Below, one piece after another: positions 36,161 through 45,143 of a DNA stretch of 64,000 bases. The notes beneath the pieces are model-generated. The model searched no databases. It worked only from the letters and a program-made list of their open reading frames with translations, and was not told the origin of the DNA. Source of the stretch: Candidatus Desulfovibrio kirbyi (GTDB taxonomy: Bacteria > Desulfobacterota > Desulfovibrionia > Desulfovibrionales > Desulfovibrionaceae); contig BLLL01000002.1 in assembly GCA_013374015.1 (NCBI GenBank), positions 104,641 through 168,640 on the forward strand. Direction: 5' to 3'. Every line of letters begins with the position of its first letter. The first letter of the stretch is position 1. The position numbers were made by a program, and so were the translations under genes.

Positions 36161-38110
36161 ATGTGCGCAAAAAAATCACCATCACCTATTCGCCTTTTGC
36201 CGCCGGAGTTGCGTAACCAGATCGCCGCAGGCGAAGTTGTGGAACGTCCGGCCAGCGTGCTCAAAGAGCTTGTGGAAAACAGCTTGGACGCCGGCGCCAC
36301 GCATATTGAAGCCACGCTGGAAAACGGCGGACAGAGCCTCATACGCGTACAGGACAACGGTTGCGGCATCCCTGCGGCAGAGCTTGAACTTGCCGTCACC
36401 CGTCACGCCACGAGTAAAATTGTTTCCTTTAGCGATCTGGAACACATACTGTCCTTCGGTTTTCGGGGTGAAGCCCTGCCGAGCATCGCCTCTGTAGCGC
36501 ATTTCAAAATCACTTCCATCGCGGGCGATGCTGTCGGCGGTGCGGACTGTTCCGCCCACTGCGTGGAGATGGAACACGGTCGCCTTGCATCCTCGGCACC
36601 CGCGGCCCTGCACAGGGGAACAATTGTGGAAGTGCGCGATCTTTTTGCCGCCGTCCCCGCGCGACTCAAATTTTTAAAATCCCCTGCCGCGGAACTCAAA
36701 CGTGCCCAAGAGTGCCTTGCGCGTCTTGCCCTGTCCCGCACGGACGTCGGGTTTATTTTATATGTCGGCAACCGTGAAGCCTTGCGTTTTTTGCCGAATC
36801 AGCAGTTGCGCGACCGCCTTGCCCTGCTCTGGCCGCGTCCGATTGTGGACTGCCTGCTTCCGGTTGACGCCACACGCCACGGCATACGCGTGCACGGGTT
36901 GACCTCCCTCCCCGCTGTAAGTCAGGTGCGAGGCGACCGCATACTGCTGTACGTCAATGGACGCGCCGTTACGGACAAGGGCTTGCTTTCCGCCGTGCGC
37001 GCAGCCTACAAGGGGCGGCTGACAAGCAGGGACTACCCGCAGGCCGCGCTCTTCGTAGAGATAAGTCCGACAGAAGTGGACGTCAATGTGCATCCGGCGA
37101 AATCTGAAGTGCGCTTCAGGGAAGCGTCCGCTGTTTTTTCCGCAACGCTGCACGCGCTGCAAAGCGCGCTTGCCGACGCCCAGCTGACAGATCTGCCGCA
37201 ACACCTTACTACGGACACTGTCCAAACTGTCGCGTCAATTCCAGCCTTAACCTCCCGCGATTTTCTATATGACGCTCCAGTCGCTGCCCCGTCCTCAACG
37301 CCAGCCTCAACACCTTCGCGTCCGTCGGGTTTCTGGGGCAGAATCGACAGCGAACGTCTGCTGCCGGCGTCCGCCCCACCGGTGTTTGCGTATGCGAACG
37401 ATGAGTCGCCGAACTGTGACGTCGCTTCTGCAGAATCAGGCAACAACGCCGGTACGGGACGCGCCTTTGTTTTGGAAGAACAGTTCCTGCCTTGGGCGGA
37501 TATCCCCGTTGACAGCGACACGGCGTATTTGCCTCCCGAATCATACCGTCAACCCTTGCGTGTCGGGCAGTTTCACTATCTCGGGCAGATTGCCGGCACC
37601 TATCTTGCGTTGCGGGATTCCGCAGCCGCGCTCCTGCTTGTGGACCAGCACGCAGTACACGAACGCATACTGTACGCCCGTTTTCAGCGTGAAGGAGTTT
37701 CCGGTCAGGGGCAGTGTCTTGCCCTGCCTCTGGAACTGCCGTTGCACACGTCGGAAAGCGACACGTACCACGCGCTACGGGACAGCTTGGAATCGTTGGG
37801 CTTTGCGCTGGAACACGCCGGTGGCGCGCTTGTTGTGCGCGCCGTACCGTCGCTGCTTTCACGCAACGACGCTCGTGATTTCCTGCGTGAAATGCTGGGC
37901 GACCGCAAGGAAGACGCATCCCGGTTGTTTGTGTCCCTCTCGTGCAAGAGCGCGATAAAGGCCGGACAGCGGCTTACAGACGATGAGGTTGCGGAGCTGC
38001 TGCGGCAATGGCTTGACCTTCCCGAGCGTGAATACTGCCCGCACGGACGCCCCTGCGTATTGCGCTGGGACGCCGACCATCTGGCAAAATTTTTCAAGCG
38101 CAGACAGTGA
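36161..38110 (+). CDS. mutL: DNA mismatch repair protein MutL
   Basis: The 649-residue protein has the N-terminal GHKL ATPase (NQIAAGEVVERPASVLKELV, DNGCGI, FGFRGEALPSIASVA), a variable linker of about 330-450 and a C-terminal dimerisation domain. The endonuclease-type motif is present in part: DQHAVHERILYAR carries the metal aspartate and first glutamate, but the second glutamate of the textbook DQHAx2Ex4E motif is alanine. CPHGRP is present near the C-terminus. It is otherwise complete and of normal length. Confidence 0.95.
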   Translation: MCAKKSPSPIRLLPPELRNQIAAGEVVERPASVLKELVENSLDAGATHIEATLENGGQSLIRVQDNGCGIPAAELELAVTRHATSKIVSFSDLEHILSFGFRGEALPSIASVAHFKITSIAGDAVGGADCSAHCVEMEHGRLASSAPAALHRGTIVEVRDLFAAVPARLKFLKSPAAELKRAQECLARLALSRTDVGFILYVGNREALRFLPNQQLRDRLALLWPRPIVDCLLPVDATRHGIRVHGLTSLPAVSQVRGDRILLYVNGRAVTDKGLLSAVRAAYKGRLTSRDYPQAALFVEISPTEVDVNVHPAKSEVRFREASAVFSATLHALQSALADAQLTDLPQHLTTDTVQTVASIPALTSRDFLYDAPVAAPSSTPASTPSRPSGFWGRIDSERLLPASAPPVFAYANDESPNCDVASAESGNNAGTGRAFVLEEQFLPWADIPVDSDTAYLPPESYRQPLRVGQFHYLGQIAGTYLALRDSAAALLLVDQHAVHERILYARFQREGVSGQGQCLALPLELPLHTSESDTYHALRDSLESLGFALEHAGGALVVRAVPSLLSRNDARDFLREMLGDRKEDASRLFVSLSCKSAIKAGQRLTDDEVAELLRQWLDLPEREYCPHGRPCVLRWDADHLAKFFKRRQ

Positions 38111-38111
38111 G

Positions 38112-38525
38112 ATGCCGAAATCCCTTAGTTTGAGCGCGCGTTGCGGGCGGATACGCCTGACCCTTAAGCTGTTTCGCATGGGCGATGACGTGCAGATTCA
38201 CCTCAGCGGCGGACAGGCGCATATAGGCGCTGTTGCTCTGGCCGGCTGGAATGCCGCGCCCGCGCATATCACCGTGCCCCCGCACAGGGAAGGTGAGTTG
38301 GCCCTGCGTATGGCGCAGAGTCTTTCAGACGCGCTGCGCTGCACGGTGTGCGTGAGCGCCGGCATTCATTTTGACTCAATACGCCGGGAGGAAATCAGGA
38401 GTGTGGAAGAACTGGCCGATGCGCTGACGCAGCGCTGTCTGACAATGTGTCTGGCCTGTTTTGACAGAACAGCCCCCTCCACAGCCGCGCACAGGAGCGC
38501 CACATCTTCCGCCGTCGTGCTATAG
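38112..38525 (+). CDS. LpdD-like (prenylated-flavin chaperone family) small protein
   Basis: A 137-residue protein beginning one base after the mutL stop. Its core GDDVQIHLSGGQAHIGAVAL, the HREGELALRMAQSL segment and CVSAGIHFDSI fit small LpdD-type proteins associated with UbiD-like decarboxylases, though I place it with moderate confidence. The last 20-30 residues run over the antisense of the bioA relic and look non-native, so the natural C-terminus was probably earlier. No UbiD gene is seen in this window. Confidence 0.55.
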   Translation: MPKSLSLSARCGRIRLTLKLFRMGDDVQIHLSGGQAHIGAVALAGWNAAPAHITVPPHREGELALRMAQSLSDALRCTVCVSAGIHFDSIRREEIRSVEELADALTQRCLTMCLACFDRTAPSTAAHRSATSSAVVL

Positions 38526-38766
38526 GGCGGCATCAGGTAAAGGTTGTTAAAAGGGCGTACTCAGACGCCGCGCTTCACAAAATACGCGTGCAACGTGGCT
38601 GTGTAGAGCATTGCGGCGTCAATGCTTGTCTGCACAGGCTTTATTGCCTGGGCGGCAAACACGGCAAGTCGCAATGCCTGCAACAGCGCCGCTGTGCACA
38701 CTGTTTTGCCGACACCGTACCCGTACCGGCAATAAAGAGGCCGCGCAGCGGACGCCTTTTTAGCAC
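38430..38766 (-). pseudogene. Fused remnant of biotin-synthesis genes bioD and bioA
   Basis: On the minus strand from 38766 the frame reads LKRRPLRGLFIAGTGT, the start of dethiobiotin synthetase. Loss of one G near 38716 shifts the frame; the next frame continues GVGKTVCTAALLQAL and AIKPVQTS, clear BioD motifs. Then, after an internal deletion, the reading becomes LHAYFVKRGV, a TGA at 38561-38563 and VRPFNNLYLMPPYSTTAEDV, which is the C-terminus of BioA (adenosylmethionine-8-amino-7-oxononanoate aminotransferase). Only about 100 of the expected 650 residues of the two enzymes survive. The relic overlaps the 3' end of the LpdD-like gene on the opposite strand. Confidence 0.85.
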
Positions 38767-38769
38767 AAT

Positions 38770-39504
38770 CTACCGTGCGAAACTGTCATATTTTGACACA
38801 GTGCCGAGAAAGCGTTCGTCCATGTAGCGCCACCGGACAGTGGCCGCGTATTCGCGCCGCACGGAACCGGCAGGAGGCTGGCCCACGCTGAAGGCCGCTC
38901 TTGCTCGCTGTTCAAAGGCGGCAACAGCATCGCCCAGCCCCATCGGCAGGGCGGAAAGCGACACAATGCCCTCCGGTAGCGGTTCCCTGTATTCCAGAAC
39001 AATTTTATCGTCATAAAAGTTGTAACGGGCGGCAAAGGCGCGCGCCATCCATTGTTTTGGGTCAGATTCTGATTTTGTTTCCGATTCCATGAACACGCTG
39101 AAGGGATCGCGCTTCGGATCCACAATATAGGTATATGCCTGGTAGGCGACATCGCCGAATACTTCCATGCCGTCGTTCACACTGAACGGGCGGCGCATGA
39201 TGCCGTCCCAGTACCAGCCGCGGGGAACCTCGGCATGAGCTGTTATGGCTATGGCAGGATTCGCGGTCTTCGCATCGCCGTAAACAGCAAGCCATACCCG
39301 CACCGGCAGTCCGCCCAGCATGCCGCTTGCCGTCAGATTGGCCGTCCCCTCTCCGGCTGTCGCAAGAGGCATGTTGTTCGCCTCAATCGCAAGGGATGGT
39401 CTGGATGTTGACACATAGGCGGAGCCGACCATGCCGCGTTGCTGTCCGCCGGCACAGGCGGCCAGCAGCAGCGCGGCGCACGCTACATAAAAAATCCGTT
39501 TCAT
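38770..39504 (-). CDS. Lipoprotein of unknown function
   Basis: The 244-residue protein has a lipoprotein signal: MKRIFYVACAALLLAAC, with Cys17 as the acylated residue. The mature part is soluble and contains SLAIEANNMPLATAG and WYWDGIMRRPFSVNDGMEVF; it faintly recalls the DUF4851 lipoproteins of Desulfovibrio, which I cannot verify. It follows the carbamoyltransferase-like gene by 18 bases on the same strand. Confidence 0.7.
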   Translation of the reverse strand: MKRIFYVACAALLLAACAGGQQRGMVGSAYVSTSRPSLAIEANNMPLATAGEGTANLTASGMLGGLPVRVWLAVYGDAKTANPAIAITAHAEVPRGWYWDGIMRRPFSVNDGMEVFGDVAYQAYTYIVDPKRDPFSVFMESETKSESDPKQWMARAFAARYNFYDDKIVLEYREPLPEGIVSLSALPMGLGDAVAAFEQRARAAFSVGQPPAGSVRREYAATVRWRYMDERFLGTVSKYDSFAR

Positions 39505-39522
39505 AAAATTTCCCCAAAAAAG

Positions 39523-40407
39523 CTACAGTGCGGGTTCGTTCTCGGCAAAAACCCAGTGCAGGATACGCTTGTGCAGGCGCAAGCGGGCTTCCGCCTGCCG
39601 CACAAGCCAGGCCGCCGGGCTTGCCAGAACATGCCTGTCCACGCGAATGCTTTCCATGGGCATGCCGCTGAACAGCAAACGCGCATCATGCGCGGCGCCT
39701 GCCATAAGCTCCTGGTCAATGCACCACACCTCGCGCTCCTCAATCGTCATGTCGGCGCGGGACCCGGCAAAAATATAATTGGCATCCGCGGCAGCTTCAC
39801 GCGCGGATGCCACAACCGTCACGCGGGCGTTTTGTTCGGCAAGCGCTCTGACAGAGGAGTCGTCCCTGGGCAGGCATATGCGCAAGGAGAAGGGGAAATG
39901 CGCCATCACTTCAATCAGGGAATACAGCGTGCCGTTGGCGCAACCGATCCAGGCTGCGGCAACGCCGTCAAGCTCTTTTGTTTTACGCAGCATACAGACA
40001 ACATCCGCCAGCGCCGCGGCAGGCTGCGACTCCGGACTGCCCGCGTTGATCACGGGAAACGGCATGTCGGCAATTTCCGAGTCCCAGGCGTGTATCGGCA
40101 GATCATAGGTGTACAGACAGTCCGCATAGTAATCAAAAAGCGGCAGCACTTGCCGGCGGTAGCGCTCAATGTCTTCACGCCAGCCGCCGTCCGGTCCTTC
40201 ATAGAGTATGTAGCCGCCCATCTGCCGCACAGCGCCTGTCAGACAGAGCCGTATGGCAAGCGAAGGGCGCGCGAACAGCATCACCGCCGTGCGCCCGACC
40301 ATAAAATCCGTCCGCGTCTTGGCGTCGGGTATGCCGGCGGCCTGCCGCACGAGCAGCCGGCAGGTGTCCTTGTCAAGATCCCTGATTCTCAAAAAATGTC
40401 GTTTCAT
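39523..40407 (-). CDS. Aspartate/ornithine carbamoyltransferase-family protein with altered catalytic motifs
   Basis: The fold is that of ornithine carbamoyltransferase: MKRHFLRIRDL at the start, VINAGSPESQPAAALADVV in the middle and MRLHK-like helices at the end; 294 residues, near family length. The three catalytic signatures are changed, however. The carbamoyl-phosphate loop STRTR reads SLAIR, the HPxQ motif reads QPAA, and the HCLP motif reads SGMP. The protein is therefore unlikely to be a normal carbamoyltransferase and may be a binding or regulatory paralogue, or a decaying gene that still has an open frame. The ATG at 40407 with AAAGGA upstream is preferred over a longer frame. Confidence 0.75.
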   Translation of the reverse strand: MKRHFLRIRDLDKDTCRLLVRQAAGIPDAKTRTDFMVGRTAVMLFARPSLAIRLCLTGAVRQMGGYILYEGPDGGWREDIERYRRQVLPLFDYYADCLYTYDLPIHAWDSEIADMPFPVINAGSPESQPAAALADVVCMLRKTKELDGVAAAWIGCANGTLYSLIEVMAHFPFSLRICLPRDDSSVRALAEQNARVTVVASAREAAADANYIFAGSRADMTIEEREVWCIDQELMAGAAHDARLLFSGMPMESIRVDRHVLASPAAWLVRQAEARLRLHKRILHWVFAENEPAL

Positions 40408-40427
40408 AAACGTCCTTTGCGGACAAC

Positions 40428-40513
40428 GCGTCCTGTCCAGAAAGATCTTTTGATACGTTGACTGGTTATCTTTATTGACACCATAGCAGGACGGGCGCAT
40501 CCTGTCCAGAAAG
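40428..40513. repeat. Pair of 17-bp direct repeats
   Basis: The sequence GCGTCCTGTCCAGAAAG at 40428-40444 recurs at 40497-40513 with one change (GCATCC...). The copies are 69 bases apart in the leader of the carbamoyltransferase-like gene. They could be regulator sites or a small tandem duplication; the rest of this 316-base gap holds only the hrgA promoter. Confidence 0.5.
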
Positions 40514-40651
40514 GGAATCGGGGAGACTCTCATCTAAGCAATGCCATCAGTTCCGGTATGCTAGGTTTTCCCGTTGCAAAAGGCCACTGATTGTCTCCAT
40601 TGAAGAAAAGCATACATCAAAACAAAGGTGATACGCTCGTCAAAAAAAGGA

Positions 40652-40680
40652 TTGACGCCCCCTCGCGTTTGGAGTAAAAG
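40652..40680 (+). promoter_or_regulatory. Candidate promoter for the hrgA-like gene
   Basis: TTGACG at 40652-40657 and TAAAAG at 40675-40680 are 17 bases apart, about 45 bases upstream of the start codon, followed by a good GGAGG ribosome-binding site. Confidence 0.5.
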
Positions 40681-40723
40681 TCAAAAATTGTGTCATTGGA
40701 TAGTTTAGATATGGAGGACTGAG

Positions 40724-41653
40724 ATGGCTTTGAAACTTGCAAATACAGTTTTTGATTACCTGAAAGGACATTCCGGCGAAAAATTCACTGCGCGGCAAAT
40801 CGCTGAGTGGATTTTCGCGACTTACCCCGAGGAATGCCAGGCCAAGAAACAAAACAGCCAATCCGTCAGTACTGACGCCGAACTTATCACTCAGCTTGTC
40901 TCGGAAATCGGCGCGCATCAGACTCGGACTCAAAAAAGATACCCGGAATTGAAAATCACCGAAGGGCGTCCCCGCAAGTACTATTACTCGGAGAAAAGCG
41001 ACAGTGAGGAGGTGGAGGCGGCTGAAGGCACACCTTCCAAACCCGCCGAAGGGTACGGTGAATACTTCCTGTATCCGCTTCTCTCACAATTTTTGCGGAA
41101 TGAGTACGGCATTTACTCAAAGCGCATCGACGAGAAGTGTTCATCAAACAAGCAAGGGCCGAAAGGCAACCATTGGCTGCATCCGGACGTGGTCGGCATG
41201 GAGGTTTTGGGAGAGGACTGGCTCCAGGAAGTGCGGGACTGCGTAAACAAATATTCCGATAAACGCATGAAATTGTGGTCGTTTGAGGTCAAGAAGCTGA
41301 TCAACCGTTCAAATGTGCGGGACTGCTATCTTCAGGCTGTTTCCAATTCTTCATGGGCCAATTTCGGTTATCTGGTCGCGGCAGAAATCAAGGTCGATCA
41401 GTACACGGACAAGGAATTGCAAATGCTCTCCGCGGCGCATGGAATCGGAGTAATCAGGCTGGATGTGAATAATCCCGCAGACAGCCAGGTTTTGATTCCC
41501 GCTCGTGACCGCGATGATATTGATTGGGATATGATCAACCGGCTTGCCAAGGAAAACAAAGATTTTCTGGAATATGTGAAGCTGGTGAAGCAATTTTATC
41601 AGACCGGCGAGGCGCGAGTGAAAGACTGGGATGTACCAGATGTGGCAGACTGA
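40724..41653 (+). CDS. HrgA-like protein (wHTH plus restriction-endonuclease-like fold)
   Basis: A 309-residue protein similar to HrgA, which occupies restriction-modification loci in Helicobacter and many other bacteria. The N-terminal 85 residues look like a winged helix (KFTARQIAEWIFATYPE). Further on are YSKRIDEKCSSNKQGPKGN, HPDVVGMEVL, LWSFEVKKLINRSNVRD and SNSSWANFGYLVAAEI; the D...E-x-K spacing of PDVVGME and FEVKK fits a PD-(D/E)xK core. It stands alone with its own promoter, with no methyltransferase beside it. The biochemical role is not established. Confidence 0.75.
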   Translation: MALKLANTVFDYLKGHSGEKFTARQIAEWIFATYPEECQAKKQNSQSVSTDAELITQLVSEIGAHQTRTQKRYPELKITEGRPRKYYYSEKSDSEEVEAAEGTPSKPAEGYGEYFLYPLLSQFLRNEYGIYSKRIDEKCSSNKQGPKGNHWLHPDVVGMEVLGEDWLQEVRDCVNKYSDKRMKLWSFEVKKLINRSNVRDCYLQAVSNSSWANFGYLVAAEIKVDQYTDKELQMLSAAHGIGVIRLDVNNPADSQVLIPARDRDDIDWDMINRLAKENKDFLEYVKLVKQFYQTGEARVKDWDVPDVAD

Positions 41654-42037
41654 GAGTCCTATTCCAAGTGCCCCATCACCTCCAGCTGTTCGTCCCCGCG
41701 CTGGCATGTCCGGCCCATGCGTTTCTGGCGGCGTTGAGCCGCTTCATGCGCAGTTCAAAACCCTCGCACCCGCGCCCCTTTGGCGGTGGCGAAAGTCGGT
41801 GGTGTCAAAAGCGACCTCGCTGATGAGCGTCACGGCTACCGACTCTATGAATCGCAAGCGGGAGTTTTGAAACCGCCTTACTTGGGACTTCATCCGCCAC
41901 AGTGTGTTTAATAGCCTCAAACTGGTATGCTTTTCCCTCATTCCCCGCAAAACTAATACATTCAGAATAGCCCTCATCCGTAGTTTGGTAAGGGTACTTT
42001 TTCCGAACAAAGGCGACCATACGGTTAGGGGGGACAC
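41654..42037. other. Decayed stretch without an intact gene
   Basis: No complete frame of convincing composition is present. The minus strand carries a short protein-like fragment (VAFVRKKYPYQTTDEGY, then FAGNEGKAYQFEAIKHTVAD, 41805-42020) that reads like the core of a real small protein but is cut on both sides. I cannot name the family. Confidence 0.5.
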
Positions 42038-42039
42038 TA

Positions 42040-42160
42040 TTATTGTGCGGATTCCCTACCCGCGTAAGCGTCTCGCGCTTTTTTGACGCTTGTGCCGAAG
42101 GCGGCTATCAAGACAGCGTCTTTCGCGGGGGCGGCGGCGCGCGCGGGCGGGTAAATTTGT
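42040..42160 (-). pseudogene. N-terminal remnant of a second CbiK-type cobaltochelatase
   Basis: The minus strand reads PAKDAVLIAAFGTSVKKARD followed by AYAG and two stops. AFGTSV-x-A-R is the characteristic opening of CbiK proteins, and the preceding alanine-rich segment would suit the leader of the periplasmic form known in Desulfovibrio. Only about 30 recognisable residues remain. Confidence 0.65.
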
Positions 42161-42232
42161 GGACAGCGCGGATAAAATTGGCTAGTGATGATGTGGTACG
42201 ACATCATCTTGTGGGGGCTATTGTAACTGCTT

Positions 42233-44668
42233 ATGATCACGCAGATAAAAACAGACCGGCCAACTAACGTCATACGGCTGTTCAAAATGTTGAAAGCTCA
42301 CCATCAGTGCGGCTGGGGTCTTTGGGCGCTTATCGGCACGCTGTTGCTGCTTTCTCTTTTGGCAGGCGCCAATTTTATCGATAACAAACGGATTTATGTC
42401 GCGGGTCAGGTGGCGGAAAACGATATAGTGGCTGACCACAATATTTCGGTAGAAGACACTCAGGCTACCAATGCGCGCCGTAAACAGGCCTTGTCTTTTC
42501 AGCCGCTTGTTTACGATTTGAGCCTTGAGTCGTATTTGCTGTTTCACGGAAGAATGACTGATTTGTTTCGCGCGCTCAACAATCAGGGCAGCGGCAATCC
42601 GGAAGATGACGAGCAGGTTGCCCGTCTGTCTGAAGATCTGTCACCCGCTGTTGCCGAAGATATTTTGCCGGATCTGATTTTGCCCCATGTCCAGGCCTAT
42701 TTGTTCAAGGTACTCCTGCCCATAATCCGTGAGCAGCTTGCCAACGGGCTGGCGGGAGACATACGGGCAGCCCAGGTGGGGCGTGCCGGCGTGATCATCC
42801 ATAATCTTGATACAAATCGGGATGTTTTGCGGCCTGACCTTACCGTTTTACCGGATGTGCAGTCTTTTCTTGCTGAAATTTCTTCCCGTATGCGGCAAGA
42901 ACCAACGCTCAGCCCGCAATCGCGCCGCGCCATCAATATTTTGTTGTCCGCAACGATGCCGTCGTCCTTGACCCTGAACCGGGAAGCCACGCAAAAACGT
43001 GGCGCGGATGTGATCGCAACGCTGGAACCGGTGTATTATCACATTCAAAAGGGAGAGATGATTGTCCGCAAGGGTGAACGTGTCAGCAGGGAACAGCAGA
43101 TCAAATTGCAGACCTTGCACCAGTCGTCAGCCGATCCCATGCATTGGCGTACCGTGGCCGGCGCGTTTTTTTGCGCTTTGCTGCTTTCAGTAGGATTTTT
43201 TCTGTCTCCCAGCGGTAAACTCGGAACGCCCCTCAAGTGCAAAGACGCCCTGCTTATTTCCCTTATGCTGTTGTTGTGCGGCGCGGGAGCAAAAGGTTTG
43301 TACATCTTCATGCACATGCAAAATATGCAGATGCTCAATGCTGTCGCGTTGGCCTTTCCGCTGTCCGGCGCTGTCGGTCTTATGGCGATGATTTTCGCCA
43401 CCCGCCGTTATTGTACAACAAGCCTGCTATTTTCCCTTTTTTGTATGCTCATGTTGCAGGAAACAGCGCATTTTTTCCTGTTTCATTTTCTTGGCGCCAT
43501 GCTGATAACTTGGCTTGTGATCAGCGCCCAGACACGTCAGGACGTTGTGTGGAGTGTTGTTCCTCTGACTGTCGGGCAGATTTTGATCTGGTTCGCTATG
43601 GCATTGCTGGACCAGACTCCTGCGGCGGAGTTTCCTTCCCAACTGCTCGCCGTATTCTTGAACAGTGTGGTTTCACTGATTTTACTTTTTGCCGTAAGTC
43701 CGGTTCTGGAGATGGTTTTTGGCTACAGCACGCGATTTCGTCTTATGGAATTGATGAGTCTTGAACAGCCCTTGATGCAAAATTTGATGGTCACCATCCC
43801 GGGTACCTATCACCATTCCCTGCTGGTGGCCAATCTGGTGGAAGCCGGCGCCAAGGCTATCGGCGCTAACAGCCTGCTTTGTAAAGTGGCAGCTCTGTAT
43901 CACGATGTGGGCAAACTTGCCTATCCGGAGTATTTTATAGAAAACCAGTTCGGCGGGGCAAACAAGCACGACAAGCTGTCCCCATCCATGAGTTCTCTCA
44001 TTCTGCTTTCTCATGTGAAAAAAGGCACTGAACTGGCGGAGCGTTATGATCTGGGGCAGGAAATCACGGATATTATTCGCCAGCATCACGGCACACGCCT
44101 TATGCGCTTTTTTTATCAAAAAGCCCTTAATCTGGGTGAAAATCCGCATGAATCGGATTACAACTACTTGGGGCCGCGCCCACAGAGCAGAGAGGCGGCA
44201 GTGCTTATGCTGGCCGATGTTGTTGAGGCATCCACCCGTACGTTGACTGAACCAACGCCGTCACGCATTAAAAATTTTATTGACGCGACCATAAAAGGTA
44301 TTTTTTCTGAAGGGCAACTGGACGAATCAGAATTAACATTCAAGGATCTTCATTTGCTGGGTGAAAGTTTTCAGCGGATCATAACGGGTATTTTCCATCA
44401 GCGCATTGTTTATCCGGACGCCAAGATGACAAATAAAAGTTGGGCGACAAAAACGGAAGAATCCTCTTCAACAGTTGCCAACCACTCCATATCTTCTGAC
44501 AATGAAGACATGCAACCGCCGGGGAGCGTTCTTCCGGATTCGCACATGCTTCAGAGCGATTTTTTGAACATGGGCCGCTCCGCCGACACGCACTCGTCCT
44601 CAGCGCTTCAACGTCAGCCGGAAAACAGGGAAGCTCAGACTTTTTATACCGGAAACTGGCGACAGTAA
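42233..44668 (+). CDS. Membrane HD phosphohydrolase, PgpH/YqfF (7TMR-HD) family
   Basis: An 811-residue inner-membrane protein. After a first membrane helix (WALIGTLLLLSLLAGANF) comes a large extracytoplasmic domain (about 50-300), then seven hydrophobic helices (about 300-510) and a cytoplasmic HD domain with HHSLLVANLVEAG and YHDVGKL. PgpH relatives hydrolyse cyclic di-AMP. The start at 42233 has no clear ribosome-binding site; an ATG at 42287 is an alternative. It heads a run with ybeY, the common neighbour of this family; the usual phoH gene is not upstream here, where gene relics lie instead. Confidence 0.9.
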   Translation: MITQIKTDRPTNVIRLFKMLKAHHQCGWGLWALIGTLLLLSLLAGANFIDNKRIYVAGQVAENDIVADHNISVEDTQATNARRKQALSFQPLVYDLSLESYLLFHGRMTDLFRALNNQGSGNPEDDEQVARLSEDLSPAVAEDILPDLILPHVQAYLFKVLLPIIREQLANGLAGDIRAAQVGRAGVIIHNLDTNRDVLRPDLTVLPDVQSFLAEISSRMRQEPTLSPQSRRAINILLSATMPSSLTLNREATQKRGADVIATLEPVYYHIQKGEMIVRKGERVSREQQIKLQTLHQSSADPMHWRTVAGAFFCALLLSVGFFLSPSGKLGTPLKCKDALLISLMLLLCGAGAKGLYIFMHMQNMQMLNAVALAFPLSGAVGLMAMIFATRRYCTTSLLFSLFCMLMLQETAHFFLFHFLGAMLITWLVISAQTRQDVVWSVVPLTVGQILIWFAMALLDQTPAAEFPSQLLAVFLNSVVSLILLFAVSPVLEMVFGYSTRFRLMELMSLEQPLMQNLMVTIPGTYHHSLLVANLVEAGAKAIGANSLLCKVAALYHDVGKLAYPEYFIENQFGGANKHDKLSPSMSSLILLSHVKKGTELAERYDLGQEITDIIRQHHGTRLMRFFYQKALNLGENPHESDYNYLGPRPQSREAAVLMLADVVEASTRTLTEPTPSRIKNFIDATIKGIFSEGQLDESELTFKDLHLLGESFQRIITGIFHQRIVYPDAKMTNKSWATKTEESSSTVANHSISSDNEDMQPPGSVLPDSHMLQSDFLNMGRSADTHSSSALQRQPENREAQTFYTGNWRQ

Positions 44669-44682
44669 CAGCATTGCACCGG

Positions 44683-45135
44683 ATGAAGGCTATCCGTTTT
44701 GCGCTGGATGAGTGCGTTGTTGTTGTGGAGTACCCCGCGCACGCATGGCTGTCGCCTTTTGCTCCCCGTGAACTTGCGGTCGCCGTGCGGGCTATGGCGC
44801 ATACGGCGGCAAATCTCACTTGTTCCACGTCGTTGAGTGTTGATCTGCATCTTGTGGATGACGCTGCCATACAGTTTGCAAACAGGAAATATATGGCATG
44901 CGCCGGTCCGACGAATGTGCTTTCTTTTCCCGGAGGAGAGGGGATGCGGGGCATTCTGCTGTTTTCGCTGGACACGTTTGGGCGAGAATGCCTGTTGTAC
45001 GGACAGGAACCGGCAACACATATACTCAGGTTGCTGGCGCACGGCATGGGGCACCTTGCCGGTCTTGGGCACGGTGCTGTGATGGACACAGTGTGCGCGG
45101 CCTGTTTTGAGGCTGCGCGTGTTGCTGTGGACTGA
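44683..45135 (+). CDS. ybeY: Endoribonuclease YbeY (rRNA maturation)
   Basis: YbeY is a zinc metalloprotein for 16S rRNA 3'-end maturation and ribosome quality control. The 150-residue protein has the DLHLVDDAAIQFANRKYM and PTNVLSFPG segments and the zinc motif AHGMGHLAGLGHG, in which H-x3-H-x5-H is kept although the usual aspartate before the last histidine is glycine. The ATG at 44683 is chosen over the TTG at 44674. It lies between pgpH and birA in one transcription unit. Confidence 0.88.
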   Translation: MKAIRFALDECVVVVEYPAHAWLSPFAPRELAVAVRAMAHTAANLTCSTSLSVDLHLVDDAAIQFANRKYMACAGPTNVLSFPGGEGMRGILLFSLDTFGRECLLYGQEPATHILRLLAHGMGHLAGLGHGAVMDTVCAACFEAARVAVD

Positions 45136-45143
45136 CGGTTGAC

